Shown here piece by piece: positions 1 to 8,283 of a stretch of 46,926 nucleotides of DNA. The DNA lies in NCBI RefSeq assembly GCF_004364635.1, contig NZ_SOAX01000005.1, forward strand, positions 208,714-255,639. Reading direction: 5' to 3'. The position numbers were made by a program, and so were the translations under genes. Positions within the stretch are counted from its first letter, which is position 1. Each line of letters starts with the position of its first letter. The notes under the pieces were generated by a model. The model searched no databases and was not told where the DNA came from. It saw only the letters and a list, made by a program, of their open reading frames with translations. The DNA is from Halospina denitrificans. GTDB lineage: Bacteria; Pseudomonadota; Gammaproteobacteria; Pseudomonadales; Oleiphilaceae.

Positions 1-345
1 TCCAGAAAATCGCCGACTACGTCCTCAAACCCAAAATCAAGAACAAAGAAGCCTGGGACACCGCCCGCAACTGCCTCATGGACACCCTCGGCTGCGGTCT
101 CCTCGCCCTGCGCTTCCCCGAATGCACAAAACACCTCGGCCCTATACTCGAAGGCACCCAGGTCCCCAACGGCGCCCGCGTCCCCGGCACCCCCTAAGCG
201 GACAATATCAAGCGGGCGTGACAACAACCTGGCCACACGGTTTACCCAGGGCAGGGCGGAGACCATTTTCGAGCTGTGCAGGGAGCAGAAGACGCTGGAG
301 AAGATCCCGGTTCATGAGTTCATGAATCTGTTTGAAGGCTGTTAA
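1..345 (+). pseudogene. prpD: prpD remnant (2-methylcitrate dehydratase, MmgE/PrpD family), internally deleted
   Basis: Two pieces of PrpD are recognisable. Frame 3 from the window edge reads a PrpD N-terminal segment containing [20 protein letters not shown] and [11 protein letters not shown], then stops at 195-197. A different frame from about 223 to the stop at 343-345 reads a PrpD-like C-terminus ending in IPVHEFMNLFEGC. The central several hundred residues of a normal protein of about 480-500 aa are missing and the two halves are out of frame. In the intact enzyme PrpD acts in propionate breakdown by the methylcitrate cycle. Here it is almost certainly dead. The upstream part of the prp operon would lie left of the window. 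Confidence 0.82.
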
Positions 346-362
346 AAGCTGCTGAGAGTTAT

Positions 363-391
363 AAAAATGGCACCCAAGGGGTGCCATTTTT
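363..391 (+). terminator. Rho-independent terminator after the prpD remnant
   Basis: A 13-bp perfect stem (363-375 with 379-391) has a 3-base loop, and the right arm ends in a T run. It lies 18 bases after the prpD stop and would have ended the original operon. The A run on the left arm means it could work in both directions. Confidence 0.85.
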
Positions 392-654
392 CGGGGGATT
401 CCCACGCTACTTAATATGTTTTAATAAAAAGTCATCGCACTAATTCTATGTCTTCGCTTCAACTGCCTGTCTACGTTTAAGTTATTTATCAAACGCCCGT
501 TTCAAAGCCGTAATGCCATAACATAGTATGGCTAAGTCTATCTGAATTATACTCAGAGCCTCACTAACAAACCTCTGTTAGCGAAAAGAAATCAAGAATT
601 TATAATTTATAATTTGTGATTTGTAAAGGCCAGCGACCAACCAAGGGAGCACCA
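392..654. other. AT-rich leader region upstream of the FAD oxidase
   Basis: No coding sequence is visible. A 6-bp inverted repeat, CTAACA-N6-TGTTAG (564-581), looks like a transcription-factor half-site pair. It is followed by an AT-rich stretch with TATAAT at 601-606 but no convincing -35 box. The region probably holds the promoter and an operator of the oxidase gene. The regulator cannot be named. Confidence 0.35.
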
Positions 655-2277
655 GTGAACAGCACCGTTACCGAATCTGCAATTGCCGAATGGGTGGCTA
701 TCCTGGGTGAATCAGGAGTAGTGGCATCCGGCGCCGCAGATTTTGGTGCGTCCACAATGGGAGCCATGCGCTCTGTTCCGGCTGTGCTCCGCCCTGAGAA
801 TCAGGAGCAGGTCGCTGCGGTGCTTCAGGTCGCTCAGCGGTGGCACGTCGGGGTCTATCCCGTGAGCACGGGCAATAACTGGGGTTACGGAAGTGCTAAC
901 CCGGTGGAGGACGGCTGCGTCATTCTTGATCTTAGCCGGCTGGACCGTATCTCCGATTTTGATCCGGAACTGGGTGTTGTCACTGTCGAGCCGGGTGTAA
1001 CCCAGGGTGCCCTGAGGGATTTCCTGGATAGCCATGAGGGCGATTACCTTGTTCCTGTGACCGGCGCGGGCCCCACCTGCAGCATTCTTGGTAATGCGCT
1101 TGAGCGGGGTTACGGCATCACGCCGATTACTGATCATTTTGCGGCAATGACAAAGTTAGAAGCGATCCTGCCCGACGGCACCCTTTACCGGACGCCGCTC
1201 AGCGAGCTAGGCGGTGAGGAAGTGGATGGGCTTTTCAAGTGGGGCCTTGGCCCTTATCTCGACGGGCTTTTCAGCCAGGGAAATTTTGGCGTGGTTGTGA
1301 ATATGACCATCGCCCTGGCGCCAGCTCCTGACACCGTGACTGCATTCTTCTTTTCCACAAAAGACGACGCCAAACTGGAAGCGCTTGTGCCCACGGTCCG
1401 AGAGGTGTTGCGAGCGCTGAGCGGTTCGGTCGTGGCGATTAATCTGCTCAACAGTCAACGCATGCTGTCAATGATGACACCTTTCCCTCAAGACAAGGCC
1501 ATTGACGGGGTTCTGCCGGCTCACGAAGTTGAAAGTCTCGCCAAAAGCCATGGCGTTGCTGCGTGGAGCGGTGTTGGTGCCATTTACGCGTCAAAGGAGG
1601 TAGCCCGGGCGGCCCGGCGCACGCTGCGGCGGCTTCTCGGGCCAGTGACTGATCGCCTCATTTTTATCAATCGGCGAAAGGTGGACCTGGCGCGGAACAT
1701 TGCCCGTGCGCTGCCCGACAGGCTGGCGACACGGGTGAAGGGCATGGCGGATACGCTCTCGGGGGCACTGGAAGTCATGCATGGTACCCCCAATGATGTC
1801 GCGTTATCGCTGGCCTATTGGCGCTCAGGGACTTTGCCAGAACCCGGGCAACCAAAAAACCCCGCACGCGATGGCTGTGGGCTCATATGGTTTGCGCCGC
1901 TGGTTCCGATACGGGGGAAAGACGTTCGCCGCTATACCGATATGATTGAACGCATTTGCCCACAGTACGGCGTCAACCCACTCATTACACTGACGACAAT
2001 AAATGATCGCTGCTTCGATTCTACTGTTCCCCTGCTTTTTGATCGCAGGGACGCGAATGCGACAGCACGGGCCAACGACTGTTATCGGGCACTTTTAGAC
2101 GCCGGGCAAAAAGAAGGTTTCCTGCCCTATCGTCTCAACATCGACGCAATGGGCATCCTGAATACCGGTGACTCTGTCTTCTCAAGACTTGCCAGCCAAT
2201 TGAAAGCTGCAGTCGACCCCAATTTGATCCTGGCGCCCGGACGTTACGTGCCCAGGATCAAGCGTTCCGAGGTCTGA
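655..2277 (+). CDS. FAD-binding oxidase/dehydrogenase, vanillyl-alcohol-oxidase / p-cresol methylhydroxylase type
   Basis: The product is about 540 aa and likely a flavoprotein oxidising a phenolic or similar alcohol or aryl-alkyl substrate. The FAD-binding PP-loop is clear near residue 71 (STGNNWGYGSANP), followed by VILDLSRL and VTVEPGVTQGAL, the usual order of the FAD_binding_4 domain. GAGPTCSILGNALERGYG and GNFGVVV complete that domain. The C-terminal half matches the cap domain of the family and ends PNLILAPGRY, the typical VAO-family ending. GTG at 655 is preferred because AGGGAG (644-649) lies five bases upstream; an in-frame GTG at 616 has no ribosome binding site. The physiological substrate cannot be read from sequence. 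A terminator follows, so the gene is probably monocistronic. Confidence 0.85.
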   Translation: MNSTVTESAIAEWVAILGESGVVASGAADFGASTMGAMRSVPAVLRPENQEQVAAVLQVAQRWHVGVYPVSTGNNWGYGSANPVEDGCVILDLSRLDRISDFDPELGVVTVEPGVTQGALRDFLDSHEGDYLVPVTGAGPTCSILGNALERGYGITPITDHFAAMTKLEAILPDGTLYRTPLSELGGEEVDGLFKWGLGPYLDGLFSQGNFGVVVNMTIALAPAPDTVTAFFFSTKDDAKLEALVPTVREVLRALSGSVVAINLLNSQRMLSMMTPFPQDKAIDGVLPAHEVESLAKSHGVAAWSGVGAIYASKEVARAARRTLRRLLGPVTDRLIFINRRKVDLARNIARALPDRLATRVKGMADTLSGALEVMHGTPNDVALSLAYWRSGTLPEPGQPKNPARDGCGLIWFAPLVPIRGKDVRRYTDMIERICPQYGVNPLITLTTINDRCFDSTVPLLFDRRDANATARANDCYRALLDAGQKEGFLPYRLNIDAMGILNTGDSVFSRLASQLKAAVDPNLILAPGRYVPRIKRSEV

Positions 2278-2306
2278 TGAGCTGTAACCTCGATACACCT
2301 GTAGTA

Positions 2307-2339
2307 CGCCGTTAGATGGAGTCCGGACGGCGCTTTTTT
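2307..2339 (+). terminator. Rho-independent terminator after the FAD oxidase
   Basis: CGCCGT (2307-2312) pairs with ACGGCG (2327-2332) across a 14-base loop and is followed by CTTTTTT. It separates the oxidase from the acyltransferase gene. Confidence 0.6.
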
Positions 2340-2395
2340 CCTACTGGGACTATCACCATAACAGCTCCCTGAACGGGACGAATGAGGACCGAAAA

Positions 2396-3235
2396 ATGAA
2401 CACAGGGCTTGCACTTCACCAGGAACCAGAAAACACAAAGAACCAACCAACTCACGACGACGTCAGTACCATTTTCAACTCGGTATTCAATGTCGAGCTG
2501 GCGATGTCTCCGGAGGCGATTAAAAAGGCCTTTGAAGTTCGATATCAGGTTTATTGCATCGATCGGCCATTCGAAGACCCTGATTGCTTCGTAGATAACC
2601 GCGAACACGATGAATACGACCCGCGATCCGCGCACGCTCTGATCCGGCACCGAATGACAAGAGACTGCGCCGCCACCGTTCGTCTTGTCATGGCGGGCGA
2701 TACCCCGGACCAGGCCGAATTTCCCATGGAAGCCCCCTGTATCCCTCGGATGGACCAGCGTGCACGGGCCGCTTTTGCAGGCGCACGCCGCGAGCAGATC
2801 GCGGAAATATCCCGGATGGCGGTCAGTCGGGAGTTTCGGAGGCGTCTCAATGAGGACGAATCACCCTCTGGCACAAGCGATTTCGTCTGCTATAGCGATG
2901 CGGAAAATGGCAAACGCGCCATGCCCTATATGAGCCTTGGGCTTTTGGCAGCTATTCTCCAGATGTCGGTGAGACATGGCATAACCCACTGGATGGCGAT
3001 CATGGAGCCAGCACAGCTGCGGCTGTTAAAGCGATTTGGTGTGGAATTTGATCATGTGGGCCCCATTATGGAGTACCACGGCCGCCGCCGTCCTGCCTTC
3101 ACCGAAGCAGCGTCACTGATTGAAGGCATAAGGAAGCGTCGTCCAGATGTCTGGTCGCTGATTACTGATGCTGGACGATTCTTGCCCGCGAAACCGGATA
3201 CTGACGATAAGGTAAAGGAAAAGGGCGTTGCCTGA
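2396..3235 (+). CDS. PEP-CTERM/exosortase system-associated acyltransferase (GNAT, autoinducer-synthase-like)
   Basis: The product is 279 aa. It matches the exosortase-associated acyltransferase family (TIGR03694 from memory), which has the fold of N-acyl amino acid and acyl-homoserine-lactone synthases. Family signatures are visible: FEVRYQVYCIDRPFED near residue 46, an acidic EHDEYD stretch, and EISRMAVSREFRRR near residue 140, the conserved acyl-donor strand region. GAGGA precedes ATG 2396 by about eight bases. A strong terminator follows the stop. The PEP-CTERM protein gene lies just beyond it in the opposite orientation, supporting a role alongside the exosortase system. The small-molecule product or protein target is not known for this family as far as I recall. 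Confidence 0.86.
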   Translation: MNTGLALHQEPENTKNQPTHDDVSTIFNSVFNVELAMSPEAIKKAFEVRYQVYCIDRPFEDPDCFVDNREHDEYDPRSAHALIRHRMTRDCAATVRLVMAGDTPDQAEFPMEAPCIPRMDQRARAAFAGARREQIAEISRMAVSREFRRRLNEDESPSGTSDFVCYSDAENGKRAMPYMSLGLLAAILQMSVRHGITHWMAIMEPAQLRLLKRFGVEFDHVGPIMEYHGRRRPAFTEAASLIEGIRKRRPDVWSLITDAGRFLPAKPDTDDKVKEKGVA

Positions 3236-3270
3236 CCTCACGCCTGAGTGATTCTGATCAGAACGAAAAA

Positions 3271-3301
3271 GCCCCCGCTACTTGGCGGGGGCTTGTTTTT
3301 T
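3271..3301. terminator. Bidirectional terminator between convergent acyltransferase and PEP-CTERM genes
   Basis: An 8-bp GC stem (GCCCCCGC 3271-3278 with 3285-3292) is followed by TTGTTTTTT and preceded by AAAAA. It can therefore end both the plus-strand acyltransferase transcript and the minus-strand PEP-CTERM transcript. Confidence 0.85.
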
Positions 3302-3338
3302 CAGCACTCTCATCTAAACAGTTATAACTGTTTAAACG

Positions 3339-4160
3339 TTATGCCTTTGCTGCTTTTCTCCGGCTTCCCAGTCCAAGCCCGGCGAGACCCAGGCCGAACA
3401 GGGCCAGGGTGCCTGGCTCTGGTACTGACACTTTTTCAGCCGTAATGCTGAACCGGGTCTGGAAGTCGCTGGAAGCGCTCTCTGGAGTAAAGAGACCAAC
3501 ACATCCGTTTGCAGCACCCGCTAACCCACAGGCGTCATTATCCAGGGGGCCCAGGCCGTCCAACTCAGTGAACACCGTGTAGCTGTAGTCATCAATTTCA
3601 AACTCATCGGAAACGAACTTATAGACGCCATTAACTTGCTCAAAGTTCAGCATGTCGATGTTGCCAATGGTAAAAATGTCATCGCACTTGGGTGTTGATG
3701 ACGCCGCAAAACACGACCCAGCATTCAGCGTTTCCTCGAATGAGGTCTTGAAGGTACGACTTCTGGTTTTCACGGCATCACCGGAAGGCGAAACCTGATT
3801 CAGTGTCAGCGTGGAACCCAGGTCGAAACTTTCCAGAGCAGCACCGCTAACAGGCTGAGTGAAGTTGTTATGGGTGAATGTTCCACCCATCACGGAATCC
3901 CCATTGGTAATAAGACCGTCCGGAGAATCTACATCTGTAATCGAGACAGACGACTTATCATCGCTAAGGCCCCATTCCAGTGTGCGATCGTCAGGCTGGT
4001 TAAGAGTGGGGGTTTCTCCAGGCGTTTCTACAGCGTTGCTGAATACGCTCTCGACGTCATAACCCCATTCGGTAATCATGTCTGCGCTGGCAAATTGGGC
4101 GCCCAGTGCAACCGGCATGATAAGTGTGGATAAAAGCGTTTTTTTAACTGAAGTCTTCAT
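3339..4160 (-). CDS. THxN-family PEP-CTERM sorting-domain protein
   Basis: The product is 273 aa and secreted. It has an N-terminal signal peptide (KKTLLSTLIMPVALGAQFASA). The C-terminus has the full PEP-CTERM tripartite signal: VPEPGT, a hydrophobic LALFGLGLAGLGLG helix, then the basic tail SRRKAAKA. The THNN motif in GGTFTHNNFTQPV (near residue 95) is the hallmark of the THxN subfamily. Such proteins are cut by an exosortase (EpsH/XrtA) and end up in the cell surface or EPS matrix. A ribosome binding site AAGGAGAG precedes the ATG. Its gene lies next to the exosortase-associated acyltransferase and near the XrtA-type EPS operon. No exosortase is in this window. Confidence 0.93.
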   Translation of the reverse strand: MKTSVKKTLLSTLIMPVALGAQFASADMITEWGYDVESVFSNAVETPGETPTLNQPDDRTLEWGLSDDKSSVSITDVDSPDGLITNGDSVMGGTFTHNNFTQPVSGAALESFDLGSTLTLNQVSPSGDAVKTRSRTFKTSFEETLNAGSCFAASSTPKCDDIFTIGNIDMLNFEQVNGVYKFVSDEFEIDDYSYTVFTELDGLGPLDNDACGLAGAANGCVGLFTPESASSDFQTRFSITAEKVSVPEPGTLALFGLGLAGLGLGSRRKAAKA

Positions 4161-4572
4161 AACGATCTCTCCTTGATTGTGAACGCTGGCTGCTTAACGA
4201 CTGGCAAGCACCAGCGGTATACCGATGGATGCATTAGTCATACCAAATCTTTAAATTGGTTATATGTCAGCGTGTTAAATTCCACCATCCAGCGCTATAG
4301 AAATGCATGTGTAAGGATCCTCGACAGTTGCTGGCCACAAATGCCTAGATGCCTCGCCCGGTTAAGCACCCGCTAATGCACTGGCTCATAGCGTAGTGAC
4401 CTTCCGGGTTGGCGATGCTGGTGCTGGTGTCGCGGGCCGCAGTATGTCCACCCGGAATAGGTGCCTATCGGAGGCGAAGATGTGATGTGGGTCACAAATC
4501 AGGAAGCGACGGAAAATCCGTTTTCCGGGAATGTCAAAACGTGTAAAAAGTTCTGACGAGGGAAGGCAGCCC
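4161..4572. other. Intergenic region between the PEP-CTERM gene and tviB
   Basis: No gene is visible. The region must carry the minus-strand promoter of the PEP-CTERM gene. An imperfect palindrome (ACCAAATCTTTAAATTGGT, 4242-4260) lies about 80-100 bases upstream of that start. A perfect CRP-type site lies at 4481-4496. A hairpin (CGGAAAA / TTTTCCG, 4510-4527) sits just downstream of tviB and may help end its transcript, though it lacks a good T run. Confidence 0.4.
4481..4496. promoter_or_regulatory. CRP/Vfr-type binding site
   Basis: TGTGATGTGGGTCACA is an exact match to the cAMP-CRP consensus TGTGA-N6-TCACA. It lies about 320 bases upstream of the PEP-CTERM start and 80 bases beyond the tviB stop, so the PEP-CTERM gene is the only sensible target. 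The distance to that start is long unless the 5' leader is long. Confidence 0.55.
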
Positions 4573-5853
4573 TTACAGCCGGGCGTCGACGGCGTCCTTG
4601 GGCAGGGCGTATTTCACGTCAAACAGGATGCTGCCATCGGTTTTACCCAGAGCGCGAATCCGCTCCACACCCAGTTCGATGAAGTCGCGGTGTCCCACGG
4701 CAAGGATCATGGCGTCGTACTGGCCTGGTTGCGGGTCCTGCACAAGCTCAATGCCGTATTCCTCGCGCACTTCCTCCGGATCCGCCCAGGGATCCCAGAC
4801 ATGGACACTGGCATGGTAGTCGGAGAATTCCTTCACCAGGTCAACGACCCGCGTATTACGGATATCCGGGCAGTTTTCCTTGAACGTCAGACCCATAATC
4901 AGCACATAGGAGTCCACCACCTGGATGCGGTTGCGGGTCATGAGCTTGATGACCCGCTCGGCCACCTCGCCACCCATGCCATCGTTGATGCGGCGGCCCG
5001 AGAGGATCATCTCAGGGTGGTAGCCCACCGCCTGGGCCTTGTGGGTCAGGTAATAGGGGTCGACGCCGATGCAGTGTCCGCCAACCAGCCCGGGGCGGAA
5101 GGGCAGGAAGTTCCACTTGGTGCCGGCCGCATTCAGTACTTCCTCGGTGTCGATGCCCAGTCGCTCGAAGATGAGCGAGAGCTCGTTCACGAGGGCAATA
5201 TTCACGTCCCGCTGGGTGTTCTCGATCACCTTGGCGGCCTCGGCCACCTTGATGGAGCTCGCCCGGTGCGTTCCCGCCGTTATCACGGACCTGTAAAGTG
5301 AATCAACAAAGTCCGCCACTTCGGGCGTGGAGCCGGCGGTCACCTTGAGGATGCTGGTGACGCGGTGTTCCTTGTCTCCCGGGTTGATGCGCTCCGGGCT
5401 ATAGCCGGCGTAGAAGTCACGGTTGAAGGTGAGGCCGGAACCGGCTTCCAGGATGGGCACGCAGACTTCCTCCGTGGCGCCGGGGTAAACCGTTGATTCG
5501 TAGATAACCGTATCGCCAGGCTTGAGCACCTTCGCAACGGCTTCCGAGGCGCCGCGCAAGGGCCGGAAATCCGGGGTCTTGAAGCTGTCGATGGGCGTGG
5601 GTACGGTCACCACGAAGACATTGCACTCGCCGATGGCCTCGAGGCTGTCCGTGAACTCAAGCCGGGTCGCCTGGGCCATGAGCTCCGGTTCTACTTCGCG
5701 CGTGTCATCAAATCCGGATTGCAACTCTTTGATCCGTTTTGAATCAATATCAAATCCAATGGTGGGGTACTGCTTGCCGAACTCCACCGCCAGTGGCAGC
5801 CCAACGTAACCAAGGCCGATGAGCGCGATACGGCTATCCTTAAGGTCGGTCAT
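4573..5853 (-). CDS. tviB: UDP-N-acetyl-hexosamine 6-dehydrogenase TviB/WbpA-type
   Basis: The product is 426 aa, the usual length for the family. It oxidises the C6 of UDP-GlcNAc (or GalNAc) to the uronic acid with two NAD. The N-terminal Rossmann motif [15 protein letters not shown] (near residue 12), the middle segment [13 protein letters not shown] and the catalytic cysteine in [17 protein letters not shown] are all intact. The pattern is that of the Vi-antigen TviB subgroup rather than UDP-glucose dehydrogenase; substrate choice is inferred from this resemblance. It is transcribed divergently from the EPS operon at 6069 across a 215-base gap and would supply a hexosaminuronic acid for the polysaccharide. 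Confidence 0.88.
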   Translation of the reverse strand: MTDLKDSRIALIGLGYVGLPLAVEFGKQYPTIGFDIDSKRIKELQSGFDDTREVEPELMAQATRLEFTDSLEAIGECNVFVVTVPTPIDSFKTPDFRPLRGASEAVAKVLKPGDTVIYESTVYPGATEEVCVPILEAGSGLTFNRDFYAGYSPERINPGDKEHRVTSILKVTAGSTPEVADFVDSLYRSVITAGTHRASSIKVAEAAKVIENTQRDVNIALVNELSLIFERLGIDTEEVLNAAGTKWNFLPFRPGLVGGHCIGVDPYYLTHKAQAVGYHPEMILSGRRINDGMGGEVAERVIKLMTRNRIQVVDSYVLIMGLTFKENCPDIRNTRVVDLVKEFSDYHASVHVWDPWADPEEVREEYGIELVQDPQPGQYDAMILAVGHRDFIELGVERIRALGKTDGSILFDVKYALPKDAVDARL

Positions 5854-5952
5854 TCTCTCTGATCCCTCTCTGAAAACTGCCGCGTATTGTGCCTCAAGCG
5901 CCGGAAATTGACGAGTGGCGCGCCGTGCGACGGCAAAACGCCCACGTATAAA

Positions 5953-5980
5953 TTGAAATCAAGCCTCTTTGGGGTACAAT
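5953..5980 (+). promoter_or_regulatory. Sigma-70 promoter of the EPS operon
   Basis: TTGAAA (5953-5958) and TACAAT (5975-5980) are separated by 16 bases, close to consensus. The expected transcription start near 5987 gives a leader of about 80 bases before the GTG at 6069. Confidence 0.6.
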
Positions 5981-6068
5981 CGTACTGTCATTATGCGACT
6001 CGCATTCCGGGACAAGGGCGTGCCGGTTACCGATCCGCATCCCATGACGGCGCAATAAAGGAGATGCT

Positions 6069-7490
6069 GTGGCGCACGTCAGACTATTCAGACACTACCT
6101 TCACGTACCCTTTCTCGTTCTGGGTCTGCTTGATCTGCTGACGCTTGCGGCGGCGTTCTATATCGCCGTTTTCTTCCGTTACTTCGGCTACGTCCCGCTG
6201 CTGCAGGAGTTCTGGACGCTGGTGCTGCCGTCGGCGATGGCATTTGGGCTGATCAATCTGGTGGTCATGCTCGCGCTGGCCGTGCATCAGGCCAAGCTCG
6301 AAGAGGGGCTGACCGGCATGATGCTCCGGACGATCCTGTGTCTGATCATCAGCCTGCCTATTGCGTACATGGCGGCTTTCCTGGTTCCCCAGCATTTCTG
6401 GTATCTGGGTGGGGAAGGGGTGGTGTCTTCGGCGTCGGTTTTCGGGTTCCTGCTGCTCGGTATAGTCCGCAGTGTCTTTTTCCGGATCGTAGGCGCGAAT
6501 ACCTTCAAGCGGCGGGTGCTGATGATTGGTGCAGGTCTACGGGCCCAGCAGATGGAAGAAGAGCTGAAGACACCGATGAACCGAAAGGGCTTCAACCTGG
6601 TCGGGTTCATTCCCTCCAACGAGAGCGAATTTGAGGTAACGGAAGATAAGATCTGCCGTTTCAGGCCCAACGAGACCCTTCAGATGCTCGTCGACCGATT
6701 GCGGGTGGACGAGATTGTGCTGGCGGTGGACGACCGGCGCCATGGCGGTCTCCCCATGGAGGAGCTGCTGGAATGCCGCATGAAGGGCGTGCGCATTATC
6801 GAGGCAGCGAGTTTCTATGAGCGCGAGACCCGCAAGGTGGCCCTGGAGATGATTACCCCCGGTTGGCTGGTGTTCTCGGAAGGGTTCTCGCTGTCCGCGG
6901 TATCACGGTTCACCAAGCGCCTCATCGACCTCACGGCCAGCCTGGTTTTGCTGGGCGTGACCTGGCCCTTCATGCTGGTCACAGCTGTTGCCATCAAGCT
7001 GGAGGACGGCTGGCGGGCACCCATCCTCTACAGCCAGGAGCGGGTCGGGTTGAACGGTCGCGTCTTTCATGTGCATAAGTTTCGCTCCATGGGCACGGAC
7101 GCCGAGAAGGGCGGTGCGGTCTGGGCCCAGCAGAATGACGTTCGAATTACCCGGGTGGGCCGCGTCATCCGCAAGCTGCGCATCGACGAACTGCCGCAGA
7201 TCTTCAACGTGCTCAAGGGCGAAATGGCCTTCGTGGGCCCCAGACCAGAGCGACCGGTCTTCGTCGAACAGCTGAACGAGGCCATCCCGTTCTACAGTGA
7301 GCGCCACCGGGTCAAACCGGGGCTCACTGGCTGGGCCCAGCTGTGTTTCGCGTATGCGGACAGCGAAGAGGATACGCGGGAGAAGCTGCGGTATGACCTG
7401 TACTACATCAAGAACCAGAGCCTGCTTCTGGATATACTGACCATTGTGCAGACAGTGGAAGTGGTGCTGTTTAAGAAAGGCGCTCAATGA
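6069..7490 (+). CDS. XrtA/PEP-CTERM system undecaprenyl-phosphate sugar transferase (initiating glycosyltransferase)
   Basis: The product is 473 aa and starts EPS repeat-unit assembly by moving a sugar-1-phosphate to undecaprenyl phosphate at the inner membrane. About five N-terminal membrane helices are followed by a nucleotide-binding-like middle domain (RVLMIGAGLRAQQ). The C-terminal bacterial sugar transferase domain has KFRSM, DELPQIFNVLKGEMAFVGPR and YDLYYIKN, with one further helix before it. This is the exosortase-associated group (TIGR03013 from memory). GTG 6069 is chosen because AAAGGAG lies just upstream. It is the first gene of the operon. Confidence 0.92.
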   Translation: MAHVRLFRHYLHVPFLVLGLLDLLTLAAAFYIAVFFRYFGYVPLLQEFWTLVLPSAMAFGLINLVVMLALAVHQAKLEEGLTGMMLRTILCLIISLPIAYMAAFLVPQHFWYLGGEGVVSSASVFGFLLLGIVRSVFFRIVGANTFKRRVLMIGAGLRAQQMEEELKTPMNRKGFNLVGFIPSNESEFEVTEDKICRFRPNETLQMLVDRLRVDEIVLAVDDRRHGGLPMEELLECRMKGVRIIEAASFYERETRKVALEMITPGWLVFSEGFSLSAVSRFTKRLIDLTASLVLLGVTWPFMLVTAVAIKLEDGWRAPILYSQERVGLNGRVFHVHKFRSMGTDAEKGGAVWAQQNDVRITRVGRVIRKLRIDELPQIFNVLKGEMAFVGPRPERPVFVEQLNEAIPFYSERHRVKPGLTGWAQLCFAYADSEEDTREKLRYDLYYIKNQSLLLDILTIVQTVEVVLFKKGAQ

Positions 7491-7619
7491 TGCATAGTGG
7501 TTTAATCAAGGACCCGGAGAATTCCGGTTTTGCCATTGGATTCACCGAATGCGGGCTTGAATTCGTGGCATAATCAGCGCAGCAGCGTCGGACGTAGCTT
7601 GCAGATAAGGAGATTCAGC

Positions 7620-8252
7620 GTGAAAGCGTCGTACAAGATTATATCTCTACTCACCCTCCTCCTCATCCTTTCGGGGTGTGCCGGAACAGACTTTGCCCGC
7701 CAGGCCCGGATTGATAAAGCATTGGAACGCCAGAGCGAACCGGTTACCGAGTATCGAATCGGCCCTTCGGACGTCCTGCGTGTGGTTGTCTGGCGCAACG
7801 AGGACCTGAGCGTCCAGGTCCCCGTGCGCCCGGATGGACGCATCTCGGTCCCGCTCGTAGGTGACGTACAGGCAAGTGGCAAGGCGCCCGAGACTCTCGC
7901 GAGTGACATTGAAACAGGGCTCGACGAGTACATCCGGCAGCCCCATGTGAGCGTCATCGTCAGCCAGATGAGCAGCCATGAGTTCACTCATCGTGTCCGG
8001 GTAACCGGCGCCGTACGCCAGCCAGCCTCCCAGCCCTACAGGGAAGGCATGACCGTCATGGATGTGATTCTGGGCGCCGGCGGCGCCACCGAGTTCGCCA
8101 ACCTCGATTCGGCCACCCTTTATCGGGAACTGGAGGACGACGTGGTTGCCATTCCCGTGAATCTGGACGCCATCCTGAATAGCGGCAATATCGAAACCAA
8201 TTACCGGCTGGTTCCGGGCGACATTATCACCGTTCCGGAACGCCGCTTCTAG
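7620..8252 (+). CDS. XrtA-system polysaccharide export lipoprotein (Wza/OPX type)
   Basis: The product is 210 aa. It is an outer-membrane polysaccharide export protein with a lipoprotein signal ending LILSGC. The Poly_export domain begins EYRIGPSDVLRVVVW and includes VRPDGRISVPLVGDV. One SLBB domain follows (RVTGAVRQPASQPYREGMTVMDVIL...). The short length, with a single SLBB, is typical of the exosortase-associated subgroup (TIGR03027 from memory). GTG 7620 has AAGGAG seven bases upstream and gives a proper signal peptide, whereas extension to 7530 adds a leader without one. It lies 130 bases after the sugar transferase. Confidence 0.92.
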   Translation: MKASYKIISLLTLLLILSGCAGTDFARQARIDKALERQSEPVTEYRIGPSDVLRVVVWRNEDLSVQVPVRPDGRISVPLVGDVQASGKAPETLASDIETGLDEYIRQPHVSVIVSQMSSHEFTHRVRVTGAVRQPASQPYREGMTVMDVILGAGGATEFANLDSATLYRELEDDVVAIPVNLDAILNSGNIETNYRLVPGDIITVPERRF

Positions 8253-8283
8253 TTAAGCCGGCCCGGCTGGAGGATCCAAAACG

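Noticed and set aside
4160-4230. Possible sigma-54 promoter before the PEP-CTERM gene (PrsR-type control)
   Set aside because: GG and GC elements are present but the spacing does not fit the -24/-12 consensus.
4510-4527. Hairpin CGGAAAA/TTTTCCG as terminator of tviB
   Set aside because: There is no T run on the minus strand; kept only as a note in the intergenic entry.
4531-5301. Plus-strand frame of 256 codons
   Set aside because: It is antisense to tviB, whose motifs are complete.
6903-7487. Minus-strand frame of 194 codons
   Set aside because: It is a mirror frame of the sugar transferase catalytic domain with no protein-like motifs.
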